The notes under the pieces were generated by a model. That model was given only the letters and a program-made list of their open reading frames with translations. It was not told the origin of the DNA and searched no databases. Position numbers and translations under genes: made by a program. Positions 15,544 to 22,082 of a stretch of DNA of 52,676 nt are shown here, in pieces. Position 1 is the stretch's first letter. Each line of letters opens with the position of its first letter. Source of the stretch: Pseudomonas sp. Ant30-3 (GTDB lineage Bacteria > Pseudomonadota > Gammaproteobacteria > Pseudomonadales > Pseudomonadaceae); contig NZ_JMCL01000016.1 of the NCBI RefSeq assembly GCF_000690905.1, forward strand, positions 1 to 52,676, given 5' to 3'.

Positions 15544-16140
15544 ATGGCCGCGACAGCAGCGCACTACAACCGCATGACGACCATTCAACTGAGCAGCGTC
15601 CTTGCTCGTAAATTCTTCCGGCAAAAGGATTACCAGCTGGAAACAGGGAGTACTTGGGAGGTGTTCAGGGCTTTGCGAGCAACGGTCGACGGATTCACCG
15701 AAGAAATTGCGCGCCTGGCCAGGTTGGGAATGAGGTTCGCCATCATCCGCAACGGTAAGAACGTTGGCGAAAACGACTTCGATCTGGGCGGAATCAAGAC
15801 GCTGAAAATAGTCCCGGTGATCCACGGCAGCAAACGCGCCGGCATTCTGCAAACAGTCCTCGGCGTTGTGTTGATTGCCGCCAGCTCGATCACCAACGGC
15901 GCAACGCTGGCGCCTGGTATCGCACTGGTGGCCGGCGGGGTGATTCAGATGCTGAGTCCACAAGCATCAGGACTCAAACAAAGCGCGTCCCCGGAAAACA
16001 CCCCGTCCTATGCCTTCGGCAGCGCCAAGAACACCACCGCCAGCGGTAACCCTGTCCCGATCTGCATTGGTGACCGACGCTGGGGCGGGATAATTATCTC
16101 TGCTTCGATCGAAGCCCAAGACAAGCCGCTTACAGGTTGA
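15544..16140 (+). CDS. Phage tail assembly protein, lambda gpI type
   Basis: A 198-residue protein. The N-terminal 80 residues match the tail-assembly protein I pattern (a small beta-grasp-like domain: LRATVDGFTEEIARLARLGM, FAIIRNGKNVGE). A hydrophobic glycine-rich segment near residues 95-130 (GVVLIAASSITNGATLAPGI, ALVAGGVIQMLS) follows, then NPVPICIGDRRWGGIIISAS at the C-terminus, typical of the end of these proteins. AGGAG lies 9 nt before the ATG. In lambda-like tails it works with gpK and the tail-tip protein J, none of which is present here, so it is an orphan late gene or a piece kept to interact with a helper phage. Confidence 0.82.
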   Translation: MAATAAHYNRMTTIQLSSVLARKFFRQKDYQLETGSTWEVFRALRATVDGFTEEIARLARLGMRFAIIRNGKNVGENDFDLGGIKTLKIVPVIHGSKRAGILQTVLGVVLIAASSITNGATLAPGIALVAGGVIQMLSPQASGLKQSASPENTPSYAFGSAKNTTASGNPVPICIGDRRWGGIIISASIEAQDKPLTG

Positions 16141-16271
16141 TACGGGGAAATCCCGTATGTACCGAGAGGCGCGATTAATGGGGGCAGATTTGGGGGCAAG
16201 GCAACGAACCAAACCGGGCACACCCGCTTGGCACAGCGCTTACAGGCCACGGTTCGATTCTGTCTCTGGAC

Positions 16272-17078
16272 TCAAAATATCGTTTTGATGACTTTCTCAA
16301 CGCCTTCAATGAGATCACCAACCTCACTGATGGAAGGATCAGTAGAGTTCTTATGGCCGCATTTATTGCGAATATCACCCAAAAATTGAATATGACGGGA
16401 TTGGGGAAGGTCGATCACACTTGCGGCTTTCAACGCATCATTCAAAACTGAAATCGTGCCAGATTTCTTGGGTAGCTTATGGTTGTCGCACACCTGTTTC
16501 AGATGTCCTTCGAGTACCACGCCAGAAACTGCGCCGGCAGCGCGGGTGAATCCGGCTTTCAACAGGTCCCGTGCAGTATCCAGCTCAGAGTCGTAGAGAT
16601 CAGCTTGAACGAGCTGTTTTATGTCAAATAGAGAGCTATCAAATCGGCGCTTGATGGCTTCGACGATCGCAACTTGCTGGCTGAAGAGTGGGATGGCTGC
16701 TTTTTGATCTGCTTTGACATCCGTTCCGCGGGTTACGCGAAGCCCCTGACAGGCGTCCTCAATGCGATAGCTTTCGAAATCAATTTCCTTCCGTGTCTTC
16801 GGCTTTTCGTAAAAGCGAACGAAATCAGAAGCACGGTCAGGTAGTAGCTGTCGTACGAGCGGCAACGCTTCTGAGTACCATTGCTGATACGCGGCCGCGA
16901 ATGGCTTCAGCTTCTTGATGAAAGCGTCTGCTTCTTCTTTCGACCTCGTTGCAAGCGCGACCTCGGAGAATCTCGATCGCCCAAATGCTTCGAGATTCAG
17001 AGAAAAATTCACCATCAAACCCTCAGTCAAGAGGTCGTCCAGATCCTTTCTATACTTTTCCAGATTCGATATCGACAT
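16272..17078 (-). CDS. HEPN-like C-terminal domain protein, candidate defence cargo
   Basis: A 268-residue soluble protein. The last 90 residues look like a HEPN-type helical bundle: a helix beginning AGAVSGVVLEGHLKQVCDNH, then SVLNDALKAASVIDLPQSRH, and finally DIRNKCGHKNST, which contains the R-x4-H signature (RNKCGH) of HEPN ribonucleases. The N-terminal 180 residues are helical and unrecognised. It is on the opposite strand to the late genes, markedly AT-richer than its neighbours, and sits beside the right attachment site, a position where satellites and prophages often keep accessory genes. An RNA-cleaving abortive-infection role is plausible; some HEPN domains are inactive partners of nucleotidyltransferases, but none is encoded here. 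Confidence 0.6.
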   Translation of the reverse strand: MSISNLEKYRKDLDDLLTEGLMVNFSLNLEAFGRSRFSEVALATRSKEEADAFIKKLKPFAAAYQQWYSEALPLVRQLLPDRASDFVRFYEKPKTRKEIDFESYRIEDACQGLRVTRGTDVKADQKAAIPLFSQQVAIVEAIKRRFDSSLFDIKQLVQADLYDSELDTARDLLKAGFTRAAGAVSGVVLEGHLKQVCDNHKLPKKSGTISVLNDALKAASVIDLPQSRHIQFLGDIRNKCGHKNSTDPSISEVGDLIEGVEKVIKTIF

Positions 17079-17153
17079 TGCGTCCCTGTCTTTACGGTTG
17101 AAGCTGAGTATGGCGAGGATCCGAGGTCGGCCTCCGAAGTCAAGCGTACTGCT

Positions 17154-17171
17154 GCTGGTACCTTGCTGGTA
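17154..17171. repeat. Right integrase arm-like repeats (2 x GCTGGTA)
   Basis: GCTGGTA at 17154-17160 and 17165-17171, 11 bp apart, the same spacing as at 8261-8278. They lie about 75 bp inside the crossover core, matching the roughly 78 bp on the left side. Candidate integrase arm sites. Confidence 0.6.
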
Positions 17172-17218
17172 TACAATCTCAGGTCAAGCTTGAAACGGTG
17201 CGGAAGCCCTAAAAAATA

Positions 17219-17295
17219 TGGTGTCCCAGGGCAGGTTCGAACTGCCAACCTTCCCCTTAGGAGGGGGATGCTCTATCCAATTGAGCTACTGAGAC
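17219..17295 (-). tRNA. tRNA-Arg (anticodon CCU), right attachment site
   Basis: Complete 77-nt cloverleaf with encoded CCA. Acceptor GTCTCAG pairs with CTGGGAC (one G-U), the anticodon loop in CTCCTAAG carries CCU, and the T-arm GGCAG-TTCGAAC-CTGCC is perfect. The 5' half comes from the chromosome and the 3' half lies inside the element, which therefore restores the gene it interrupts. Confidence 0.96.
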
Positions 17296-17535
17296 ACAAA
17301 TCGCAGCTGCAAAGCGAGCAGCGATGGACGGCGTGCATGGTAACGGCCAAGCCCGTTTTTGTCATGTAGTCCGTGGGGCCTTTTAAGTGTAGGCAAGCGG
17401 TACGCATCCACCTGGAATTCGCCCGCCGTGCAAATTGCATGACCCCGGAATCGTTGCCATGCAAAACGCAATGTGCCAGCCTACCGAAAATCCTCTAATT
17501 TACTGTTTTTAAAGGAATTAATAGGCGTTAGACTC

Positions 17536-17553
17536 TTGGCACGGAGGCTGCTT
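17536..17553 (+). promoter_or_regulatory. Candidate sigma-54 promoter
   Basis: TTGGCACGGAGGCTGCTT matches the -24/-12 consensus TGGCACG-N4-TTGC with one mismatch (CTGC); GG and GC are 12 bp apart as required. It is 32 bp upstream of the ATG at 17586, leaving room for a start site near 17563 and the ACGGAGG ribosome-binding site. Confidence 0.6.
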
Positions 17554-17585
17554 CTGCTGTTCACAAGAACAACGGAGGCAGGCTC

Positions 17586-17819
17586 ATGAACAGCGCCCTT
17601 TTACTCTCGAATGCGGTCGCACTGGCAGTTTTGGTGGGGTTTCACTTTGCCCAGGATAAAAGCACCAATCCAGTAGCCCAGCACATGCCGCATTACCTCC
17701 AGGTACAAAAGGCGCCGCAACTGGCTGTCATGAGTGACCAACGTGGATTCGTTGGCCAGGAAGTCAGTCAGCATAGTCCGCTGCCAGTCGCACCAACTTC
17801 CGACCGTTTGGTATTTTGA
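17586..17819 (+). CDS. Small membrane-anchored hypothetical protein
   Basis: A 77-residue protein with one N-terminal hydrophobic helix (residues 3-20: SALLLSNAVALAVLVGFHF) and a polar, proline-containing remainder that would lie in the periplasm. No family recognised. A strong GGAGG precedes the ATG, and a sigma-54-like promoter lies just upstream, suggesting control by nitrogen, motility or another enhancer-dependent pathway. The next small membrane gene follows after 22 bp and may be co-transcribed. Confidence 0.6.
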   Translation: MNSALLLSNAVALAVLVGFHFAQDKSTNPVAQHMPHYLQVQKAPQLAVMSDQRGFVGQEVSQHSPLPVAPTSDRLVF

Positions 17820-17841
17820 TTCATTTTTTCAGGAGTGCAGC

Positions 17842-18021
17842 ATGTCGAAATCAGCAGCAGGTTTTTTCATTTTGGCCCTATTGAGCGGCGTGATCCATTT
17901 CACCGTCGTGAAGACTGCGGAGCTGACCCTGCCCCTGATTGCCTGCGGCATTTTCTCGACATTCTTCCTTCTGGCGCTAATAGCCGGGCGCAAGTTCAAA
18001 TTTGATCCGGTGCTGCGCTGA
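17842..18021 (+). CDS. Small two-helix membrane protein
   Basis: A 59-residue protein made almost entirely of two hydrophobic segments (residues 7-22 AGFFILALLSGVIHF and 27-50 LTLPLIACGIFSTFFLLALI) and a short basic tail (RKFKFDPVLR). AGGAG lies 7 nt before the ATG. It follows the previous small gene by 22 bp on the same strand and probably shares its promoter. Pseudomonads carry similar tiny inner-membrane proteins of unknown function; I cannot assign a role. Confidence 0.65.
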   Translation: MSKSAAGFFILALLSGVIHFTVVKTAELTLPLIACGIFSTFFLLALIAGRKFKFDPVLR

Positions 18022-18492
18022 TATCGCTACGGCTACCTTCCCGATCTTTCCCTCAGATTTGCCCTCAACACATCGTCACGCCCTATTCTGAGTGTGCCGC
18101 ACTGCCGTCCATCGTGATTTGCAGCCTTTGTCAAAATGCCACTAGTAAATCGGCCAATTGCCACTATCCTCCATACCGTAGGGAACGGTGGTTGAATCCG
18201 CAGATCTTGCACCTTTAGACGTCTCTGGCGTTCGCGGGGTGCAATCGGACGCGGCGGTGATGTGGATGTTTTGAGTTTTCCAACCAGTCCGCATTTCTGA
18301 CAATTGGTGCTGGCACAAAGCCTCTATTCAGTTCAATATTTGTCACAGAATTGACGCCAATGAACTGGCTGCTTTAAGGCATGATGCGAGCCCTTATCAA
18401 TCCAGGTTGAACATTTGGCCAGAGCTCTTGTCCTATCAGACATCCTGCGGCCAATCCCGAGAACCGCTCCCCTGAACTAACCGGTTAAATAT
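18022..18492. other. Long intergenic leader upstream of amrZ
   Basis: No credible gene in 471 bp. It is unusually AT-rich compared with its surroundings and ends with a candidate AlgU promoter (18409-18435). There is no clear Shine-Dalgarno before the amrZ ATG. Apart from these I see nothing definite; AmrZ is known to repress its own gene, so its sites may lie here. Confidence 0.5.
18409..18435 (+). promoter_or_regulatory. Candidate AlgU (sigma-22) promoter of amrZ
   Basis: GAACAT-N16-TCCTA resembles the AlgU/RpoE-type consensus GAACTT-N16/17-TCnnA, 58 bp before the amrZ start. In P. aeruginosa amrZ transcription depends on AlgU, which supports the reading. Confidence 0.45.
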
Positions 18493-18819
18493 ATGCGCCC
18501 ATTGAAACAGGCAATTTATTCCAGCCGTACGGCTGACAAGTTCGTCGTACGTCTGCCAGACGGAATGCGTGAACGCATTGCCGAGGTGGCTCGCAATCAT
18601 CATCGCAGCATGAACTCCGAAATCATCGCGCGCCTTGAGCAAAGCCTGATTCAGGAAGGCGCACTGGGCGAAGAACTGAGCATGCGCCTGGACAGCCCTG
18701 AGCTGTCACTCCACGAACGTGAACTGCTGCAACGTTTCCGTCAGCTTTCGCACCGCCAGCAGAATGCTCTGGTGTCGCTGATTGCTCATGACGCAGAATT
18801 GGCCGCAGACGCTTCCTGA
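18493..18819 (+). CDS. amrZ: AmrZ (AlgZ) ribbon-helix-helix transcription factor
   Basis: Global regulator of alginate, motility, c-di-GMP and biofilm genes. The 108-residue protein matches the known AmrZ length and sequence style: a flexible N-terminus ([17 protein letters not shown]), the ribbon strand [14 protein letters not shown], the helices [20 protein letters not shown] and a C-terminal tetramerisation helix ([20 protein letters not shown]). In P. aeruginosa the homologue activates algD, represses fleQ and its own gene. It stands alone between a long leader and a strong terminator. Function is confidently assigned by near identity to the family pattern. Confidence 0.96.
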   Translation: MRPLKQAIYSSRTADKFVVRLPDGMRERIAEVARNHHRSMNSEIIARLEQSLIQEGALGEELSMRLDSPELSLHERELLQRFRQLSHRQQNALVSLIAHDAELAADAS

Positions 18820-18837
18820 TACACCCGAACACTTAAG

Positions 18838-18863
18838 GCCGGCTTGATTGCCGGCTTTTTTTT
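18838..18863 (+). terminator. Rho-independent terminator of amrZ
   Basis: GCCGGC-TTGATT-GCCGGC followed by eight T, 19 bp after the amrZ stop. Confidence 0.9.
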
Positions 18864-18879
18864 GTCCGAAATTCAGGCA

Positions 18880-18908
18880 AAAAAACCCGCCGAGCTGGCG
18901 GGTTTTTT
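18880..18908 (-). terminator. Rho-independent terminator of mgtE
   Basis: AACCCGCC pairs with GGCGGGTT, flanked by an A-run on one side and a T-run on the other, so it can stop transcription in both directions between convergent amrZ and mgtE. Confidence 0.88.
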
Positions 18909-18919
18909 GGCATTTAAAA

Positions 18920-20362
18920 TCAGAGCAGGAAGATCGTCGCCAGCCCCAGGAAGATGAAGAAACCGCCGCTGTCGGTCATTGCGGTGATCATCACGCTGGC
19001 GCCCATCGCCGGATCGCGACCCAGCCGCACCAGAGTCATGGGGATCAACACGCCCATCAAAGCGGCAAGCAACAAGTTGAGCGTCATGGCTGCGGTCATC
19101 ACCACACCGAGAGACCAGCTGTCATAGAGCAGATAGGCAACGATACCGATCACCCCACCCCAGACCAGACCGTTGATCAAACCGACCGCCAACTCCTTGC
19201 GCATCAGGCGTGATGTATTGCCGGTGCTCACCTGATCCAGCGCCATGGCCCGAACAATCATGGTGATGGTCTGGTTACCCGAGTTGCCGCCGATACCGGC
19301 CACGATCGGCATCAACGCCGCCAACGCCACCAGTTTTTCGATCGAGCCTTCAAACAGACCGATGACTCGAGAAGCAATAAACGCAGTGACCAGATTGACC
19401 GCCAGCCAGGCCCAGCGGTTACGCAGGGACTTCCAGACCGAGGCGAAAATGTCTTCCTCTTCACGCAGACCCGCCATGTTGAGAACTTCGTTTTCGCTCT
19501 CTTCACGAATCAGGTCGACCATTTCATCAATGGTCAGACGGCCGATGAGCTTGCCGTTCTTGTCAACGACGGGGGCGGAGATCAAGTCGTAACGTTCGAA
19601 TGCCTGTGCCGCATCGTAGGCATCTTCGTCGGGATGGAAACTCACCGGGTCGCTGGCCATGACCTCGGCCACCTGTTTCTCCGGGTCGTTGACCAACAGA
19701 CGCTTGATCGGCAGCACGCCCTTGAGCACACCGTCGTAATCGACCACAAACAACTTGTCGGTATGCCCCGGCAATTCCTTGAGGCGGCGCAGGTACCGCA
19801 AAACGACTTCGAGACTGACATCCTCACGGATCGTCACCATCTCGAAGTCCATCAGCGCACCGACCTGTTCCTCGTCATAGGACAAGGCCGAGCGAACGCG
19901 TTCTCGCTGCTGGCTATCGAGGGTTTCCATGAGCTCATGGACGACATCTCGCGGCAGCTCGGAGGCCAGATCAGCGAGTTCATCGGCGTCCATGTCTTTG
20001 GCGGCGGCCAGAAGCTCATGATCATCCATGTCGGCGATCAGCGTTTCACGCACCGAGTCGGACACTTCAAGCAGGATGTCGCCATCGCGATCAGCTTTGA
20101 CCAGCTGCCACAGCGTCAGGCGATCGTCCAGCGGCAGGGCTTCTAGGATGTAGGCGACGTCGGCGGAGTGCAGGTCATCGAGCTTGCGTTGCAGCTCGAC
20201 CAGGTTCTGCCGATGAACCAGGTTCTCGATACGGTCGTGATTCGGGCCTTCCTGACGATGCGTCAGGTCTTCGACCACGCGCTGACGCTGCAACAGCTCA
20301 ACAACTTGAGCGAGGCGGTCCTGTAGGCTTTCTTGTGTTTTCTTTACTTCAACTTCAGACAT
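18920..20362 (-). CDS. mgtE: MgtE-type magnesium channel/transporter
   Basis: Mg2+-gated inner-membrane channel that lets Mg2+ in when cytoplasmic levels are low. The 480 residues show the full domain order: an N-terminal superhelical domain (about 30-135, LHSADVAYILEALPLDDRLT), two CBS domains (about 140-265, with VSFHPDEDAYDAAQAFERYD and LIGRLTIDEMVDLI), a connecting helix, and five C-terminal membrane helices with the PIVAGIGGNSGNQT region near residue 345 and PMTLVRLGRDPAMGAS near 445 that line the pore. The ATG at 20362 has GGAG 6 nt upstream; ten extra in-frame residues further up have no support. Monocistronic, facing amrZ. Confidence 0.95.
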   Translation of the reverse strand: MSEVEVKKTQESLQDRLAQVVELLQRQRVVEDLTHRQEGPNHDRIENLVHRQNLVELQRKLDDLHSADVAYILEALPLDDRLTLWQLVKADRDGDILLEVSDSVRETLIADMDDHELLAAAKDMDADELADLASELPRDVVHELMETLDSQQRERVRSALSYDEEQVGALMDFEMVTIREDVSLEVVLRYLRRLKELPGHTDKLFVVDYDGVLKGVLPIKRLLVNDPEKQVAEVMASDPVSFHPDEDAYDAAQAFERYDLISAPVVDKNGKLIGRLTIDEMVDLIREESENEVLNMAGLREEEDIFASVWKSLRNRWAWLAVNLVTAFIASRVIGLFEGSIEKLVALAALMPIVAGIGGNSGNQTITMIVRAMALDQVSTGNTSRLMRKELAVGLINGLVWGGVIGIVAYLLYDSWSLGVVMTAAMTLNLLLAALMGVLIPMTLVRLGRDPAMGASVMITAMTDSGGFFIFLGLATIFLL

Positions 20363-20684
20363 AGGCGAACTCCACTCCCAGCAGCGGGGCACGCCGGAAG
20401 GATCAATCAGTCAATTCATGATTGGAAAAACGGTTTACTGAGTAACTACTGGGTAAGTCCATGGAGGTATTCCACAAGCCCCGGCGGGGCTGACGGGCGC
20501 AATGATACACCGCCCGACGGTTTTTAACGTTAAAAAATCGCGGCTGAAACAAGCGCTTGCGAGACAAACCTGAGCAGCGGTCTGATGCCTGCAAATGCGA
20601 CGACTCATCCTGAAAAGAAAACACACCCGCATTCAAAAATGAAGCAGCTACGCTTTGCAGCAAACCGTCATGGAGGACGCTTGA
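20363..20684. other. Divergent intergenic region between mgtE and a periplasmic protein gene
   Basis: 322 bp without a gene. It carries the promoters of both divergent genes and a tight hairpin AGCCCC-GGC-GGGGCT at 20477-20491 in the mgtE leader. I found no known magnesium-sensing leader motif. Confidence 0.5.
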
Positions 20685-21203
20685 ATGTCACTGCTTATTC
20701 GCTGCTTTTTGCTGATCGCCCTGCCCTGCCTGCCGTTCGCAGTCAGTGCGAGCACTGTGCACCGATGCGAAGCCAGCGACGGGCGCGTCACGTTCACGAC
20801 ACTGAGCTGCGCAGCCGGGGAAAGTTTTTTGGTTCAGGAGGTGCGCACCTTTACGCCGGGATCCATCGTGGGAATGATGCCGGAGGCAGAGTCACGCGAA
20901 ACATCAGGTATGACAATCAAAAGGAGAGAACCAACTGTCGTCGGCCGTAGCGAAGACAAGTGCGGCACCTTGATCAGCGCCAGGGAACGGCGCGAAGCAA
21001 TCATCAACCAGCGGATTGTCGCTGGTATGAGCCTGCAAGATGTGGAAAGCGCATTGGGCAAACCTGACAAGGTCAGCATTCGCAATTCCGCTACAAGTTA
21101 TCGGTACGACACGAAGCGAGGACGCAGCGCGCATATCGAATTTGACGAGAGAGGATGCACCAGGGAAAAAGCCAAATCCCGGACAGCAAAAAGCCCGCGT
21201 TAG
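20685..21203 (+). CDS. Secreted DUF4124-like protein with a BamE/OmlA-like C-terminal segment
   Basis: A 172-residue exported protein. Residues 1-22 are a signal peptide ending in FAVSAS. The next 35 residues (VHRCEASDGRVTFTTLSCAA) match the DUF4124 pattern of a short cysteine-pair domain found in periplasmic proteins. Residues 110-150 carry GMSLQDVESALGKPDKVS and SYRYDTKRGRSAHIEFDERG, which resemble the OmlA/SmpA fold used in envelope proteins. There is no lipobox. GGAGGA lies before the ATG. Function is unknown, probably cell-envelope maintenance. Its stop codon is inside a bidirectional terminator. Confidence 0.75.
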   Translation: MSLLIRCFLLIALPCLPFAVSASTVHRCEASDGRVTFTTLSCAAGESFLVQEVRTFTPGSIVGMMPEAESRETSGMTIKRREPTVVGRSEDKCGTLISARERREAIINQRIVAGMSLQDVESALGKPDKVSIRNSATSYRYDTKRGRSAHIEFDERGCTREKAKSRTAKSPR

Positions 21204-21216
21204 ACGCAGGCTTTTT
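21188..21216. terminator. Bidirectional terminator overlapping a gene end
   Basis: AAAAAGCC-CGCG-TTAGA-CGCA-GGCTTTTT; the loop contains the TAG stop of the preceding gene. It also faces the tRNA-Arg genes on the other strand. Confidence 0.85.
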
Positions 21217-21222
21217 GGTGTT

Positions 21223-21299
21223 TGGTGCACTCGACAGGATTCGAACCTGTGACCGCTCGGTTCGTAGCCGAGTACTCTATCCAGCTGAGCTACGAGTGC
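21223..21299 (-). tRNA. tRNA-Arg (anticodon ACG), copy 1
   Basis: 77 nt with encoded CCA. Acceptor GCACTCG pairs with CGAGTGC, anticodon loop CTACGAA gives ACG, and the T-arm ACAGG-TTCGAAT-CCTGT is perfect. An identical copy lies 71 bp further on. Confidence 0.97.
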
Positions 21300-21370
21300 A
21301 TATGTGGTTTTATACCAGATCACAACTGGTTGAAGCCAAGTCATTTGCATTGCTGCAAACAACTCTTAAA

Positions 21371-21447
21371 TGGTGCACTCGACAGGATTCGAACCTGTGA
21401 CCGCTCGGTTCGTAGCCGAGTACTCTATCCAGCTGAGCTACGAGTGC
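21371..21447 (-). tRNA. tRNA-Arg (anticodon ACG), copy 2
   Basis: Sequence identical to copy 1 over all 77 nt, in tandem on the minus strand, probably processed from a common transcript that also contains tRNA-Ser. Confidence 0.97.
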
Positions 21448-21554
21448 ATTTGTTGCCGCGCATTATAGGCCGTCGAATCTTTTTGTAAAGCGCTTTTTCT
21501 AGTGATTTCAACAACTTACCGAAGAAGCCAGATTACAACGTACTACGCAAATAA

Positions 21555-21645
21555 TGGCGGAGAACGGGGGATTCGAACCCCCGACACCCTTTTGAGGTGT
21601 ACTCCCTTAGCAGGGGAGCGCCTTCGGCCACTCGGCCAGCTCTCC
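21555..21645 (-). tRNA. tRNA-Ser (anticodon GCU)
   Basis: 91 nt with a long variable arm and encoded CCA. Acceptor GGAGAGC pairs with GTTCTCC, the anticodon loop CTGCTAA gives GCU. It is the first tRNA after rsmA on the minus strand. Confidence 0.97.
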
Positions 21646-21707
21646 GCAACACGGGGCGTATATTAACCAGCTTCTTCCCCGTTTGCAAACATAAAAAACG
21701 ATAAAAA

Positions 21708-21896
21708 TTAATGGCTTGGTTCTTCGTCCTTCTCTTTCTTTATACGCAGGTAAATTTCCTCACGGTGGACCGCAACCTCTTTCGGGGCGTTGACACCGAT
21801 GCGCACTTGATTTCCTTTAACGCCGAGCACGGTCACGGTGATTTCGCCATCACCAATAATCAGGCTTTCTGCGCACCGACGAGTCAGAATCAGCAT
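21708..21896 (-). CDS. rsmA: Carbon storage regulator RsmA/CsrA
   Basis: Post-transcriptional regulator that binds GGA motifs in mRNA leaders to block translation, counteracted by Rsm small RNAs. The 62-residue protein is a full-length Csr[37 protein letters not shown] with the RNA-contacting Val-His-Arg-Glu-Glu (VAVHREEIY) near residue 42-46. The start at 21896 follows AGGAG; six residues upstream in frame are excluded. It is followed by tRNA-Ser and two tRNA-Arg genes on the same strand and lies downstream of lysC, the gene order familiar from other pseudomonads. Confidence 0.97.
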   Translation of the reverse strand: MLILTRRCAESLIIGDGEITVTVLGVKGNQVRIGVNAPKEVAVHREEIYLRIKKEKDEEPSH

Positions 21897-22045
21897 ACCT
21901 TTCTCCTCACGCATTTCATTTCAGGGACAACAGTCTGCAAAAAAAAGGCACTCGACCCACAACCTTGAGCGGTCGCAGCCCTACATGCCTGAGTATTGAC
22001 CAGCGCAGGCAAAAGAACAGGTTCGCCGCGCCATTCAAGAAAACA

Positions 22046-22072
22046 AAAGGGCGCGGTTAGACCGCGCCCTTC
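22046..22072 (-). terminator. Rho-independent terminator of lysC
   Basis: AGGGCGCGGT pairs with ACCGCGCCCT across a short loop, 10 bp past the lysC stop, with TTTTGTTTTC on the minus-strand side. Confidence 0.88.
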
Positions 22073-22082
22073 GGCAAACGCA

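Larger units (their letters stand above)
8119..17265. mobile_element. tRNA-Arg(CCU)-integrated satellite-like prophage element, about 9.1 kb
   Basis: Bounded by a 20-bp direct repeat from the tRNA anticodon arm (8146-8165 and 17246-17265), with a tyrosine integrase just inside the left end and paired GCTGGTA arm-like repeats inside both ends. Contents in order: integrase, ribbon-helix-helix regulator, excisionase-like gene, three small coupled genes, a winged-helix gene with dyad repeats, a hairpin-rich gap, an AlpA-like gene, a major capsid gene, two small genes, a tail-assembly gene and a HEPN-like gene. There is no terminase, portal, protease, lysis or tail-fibre gene, so it cannot form particles alone. 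It is either a mobilisable satellite or a reduced prophage; the intact ends and orderly early block favour something still maintained. Confidence 0.85.

Noticed and set aside
16231..16275. Possible tRNA or tRNA fragment (GGTTCGATTC next to a conserved repeat)
   Set aside because: No cloverleaf can be drawn; only a T-loop-like stretch is present.
20363..20684. Magnesium-sensing riboswitch for mgtE
   Set aside because: No recognisable M-box-type conserved blocks; only a short GC-rich hairpin is visible.
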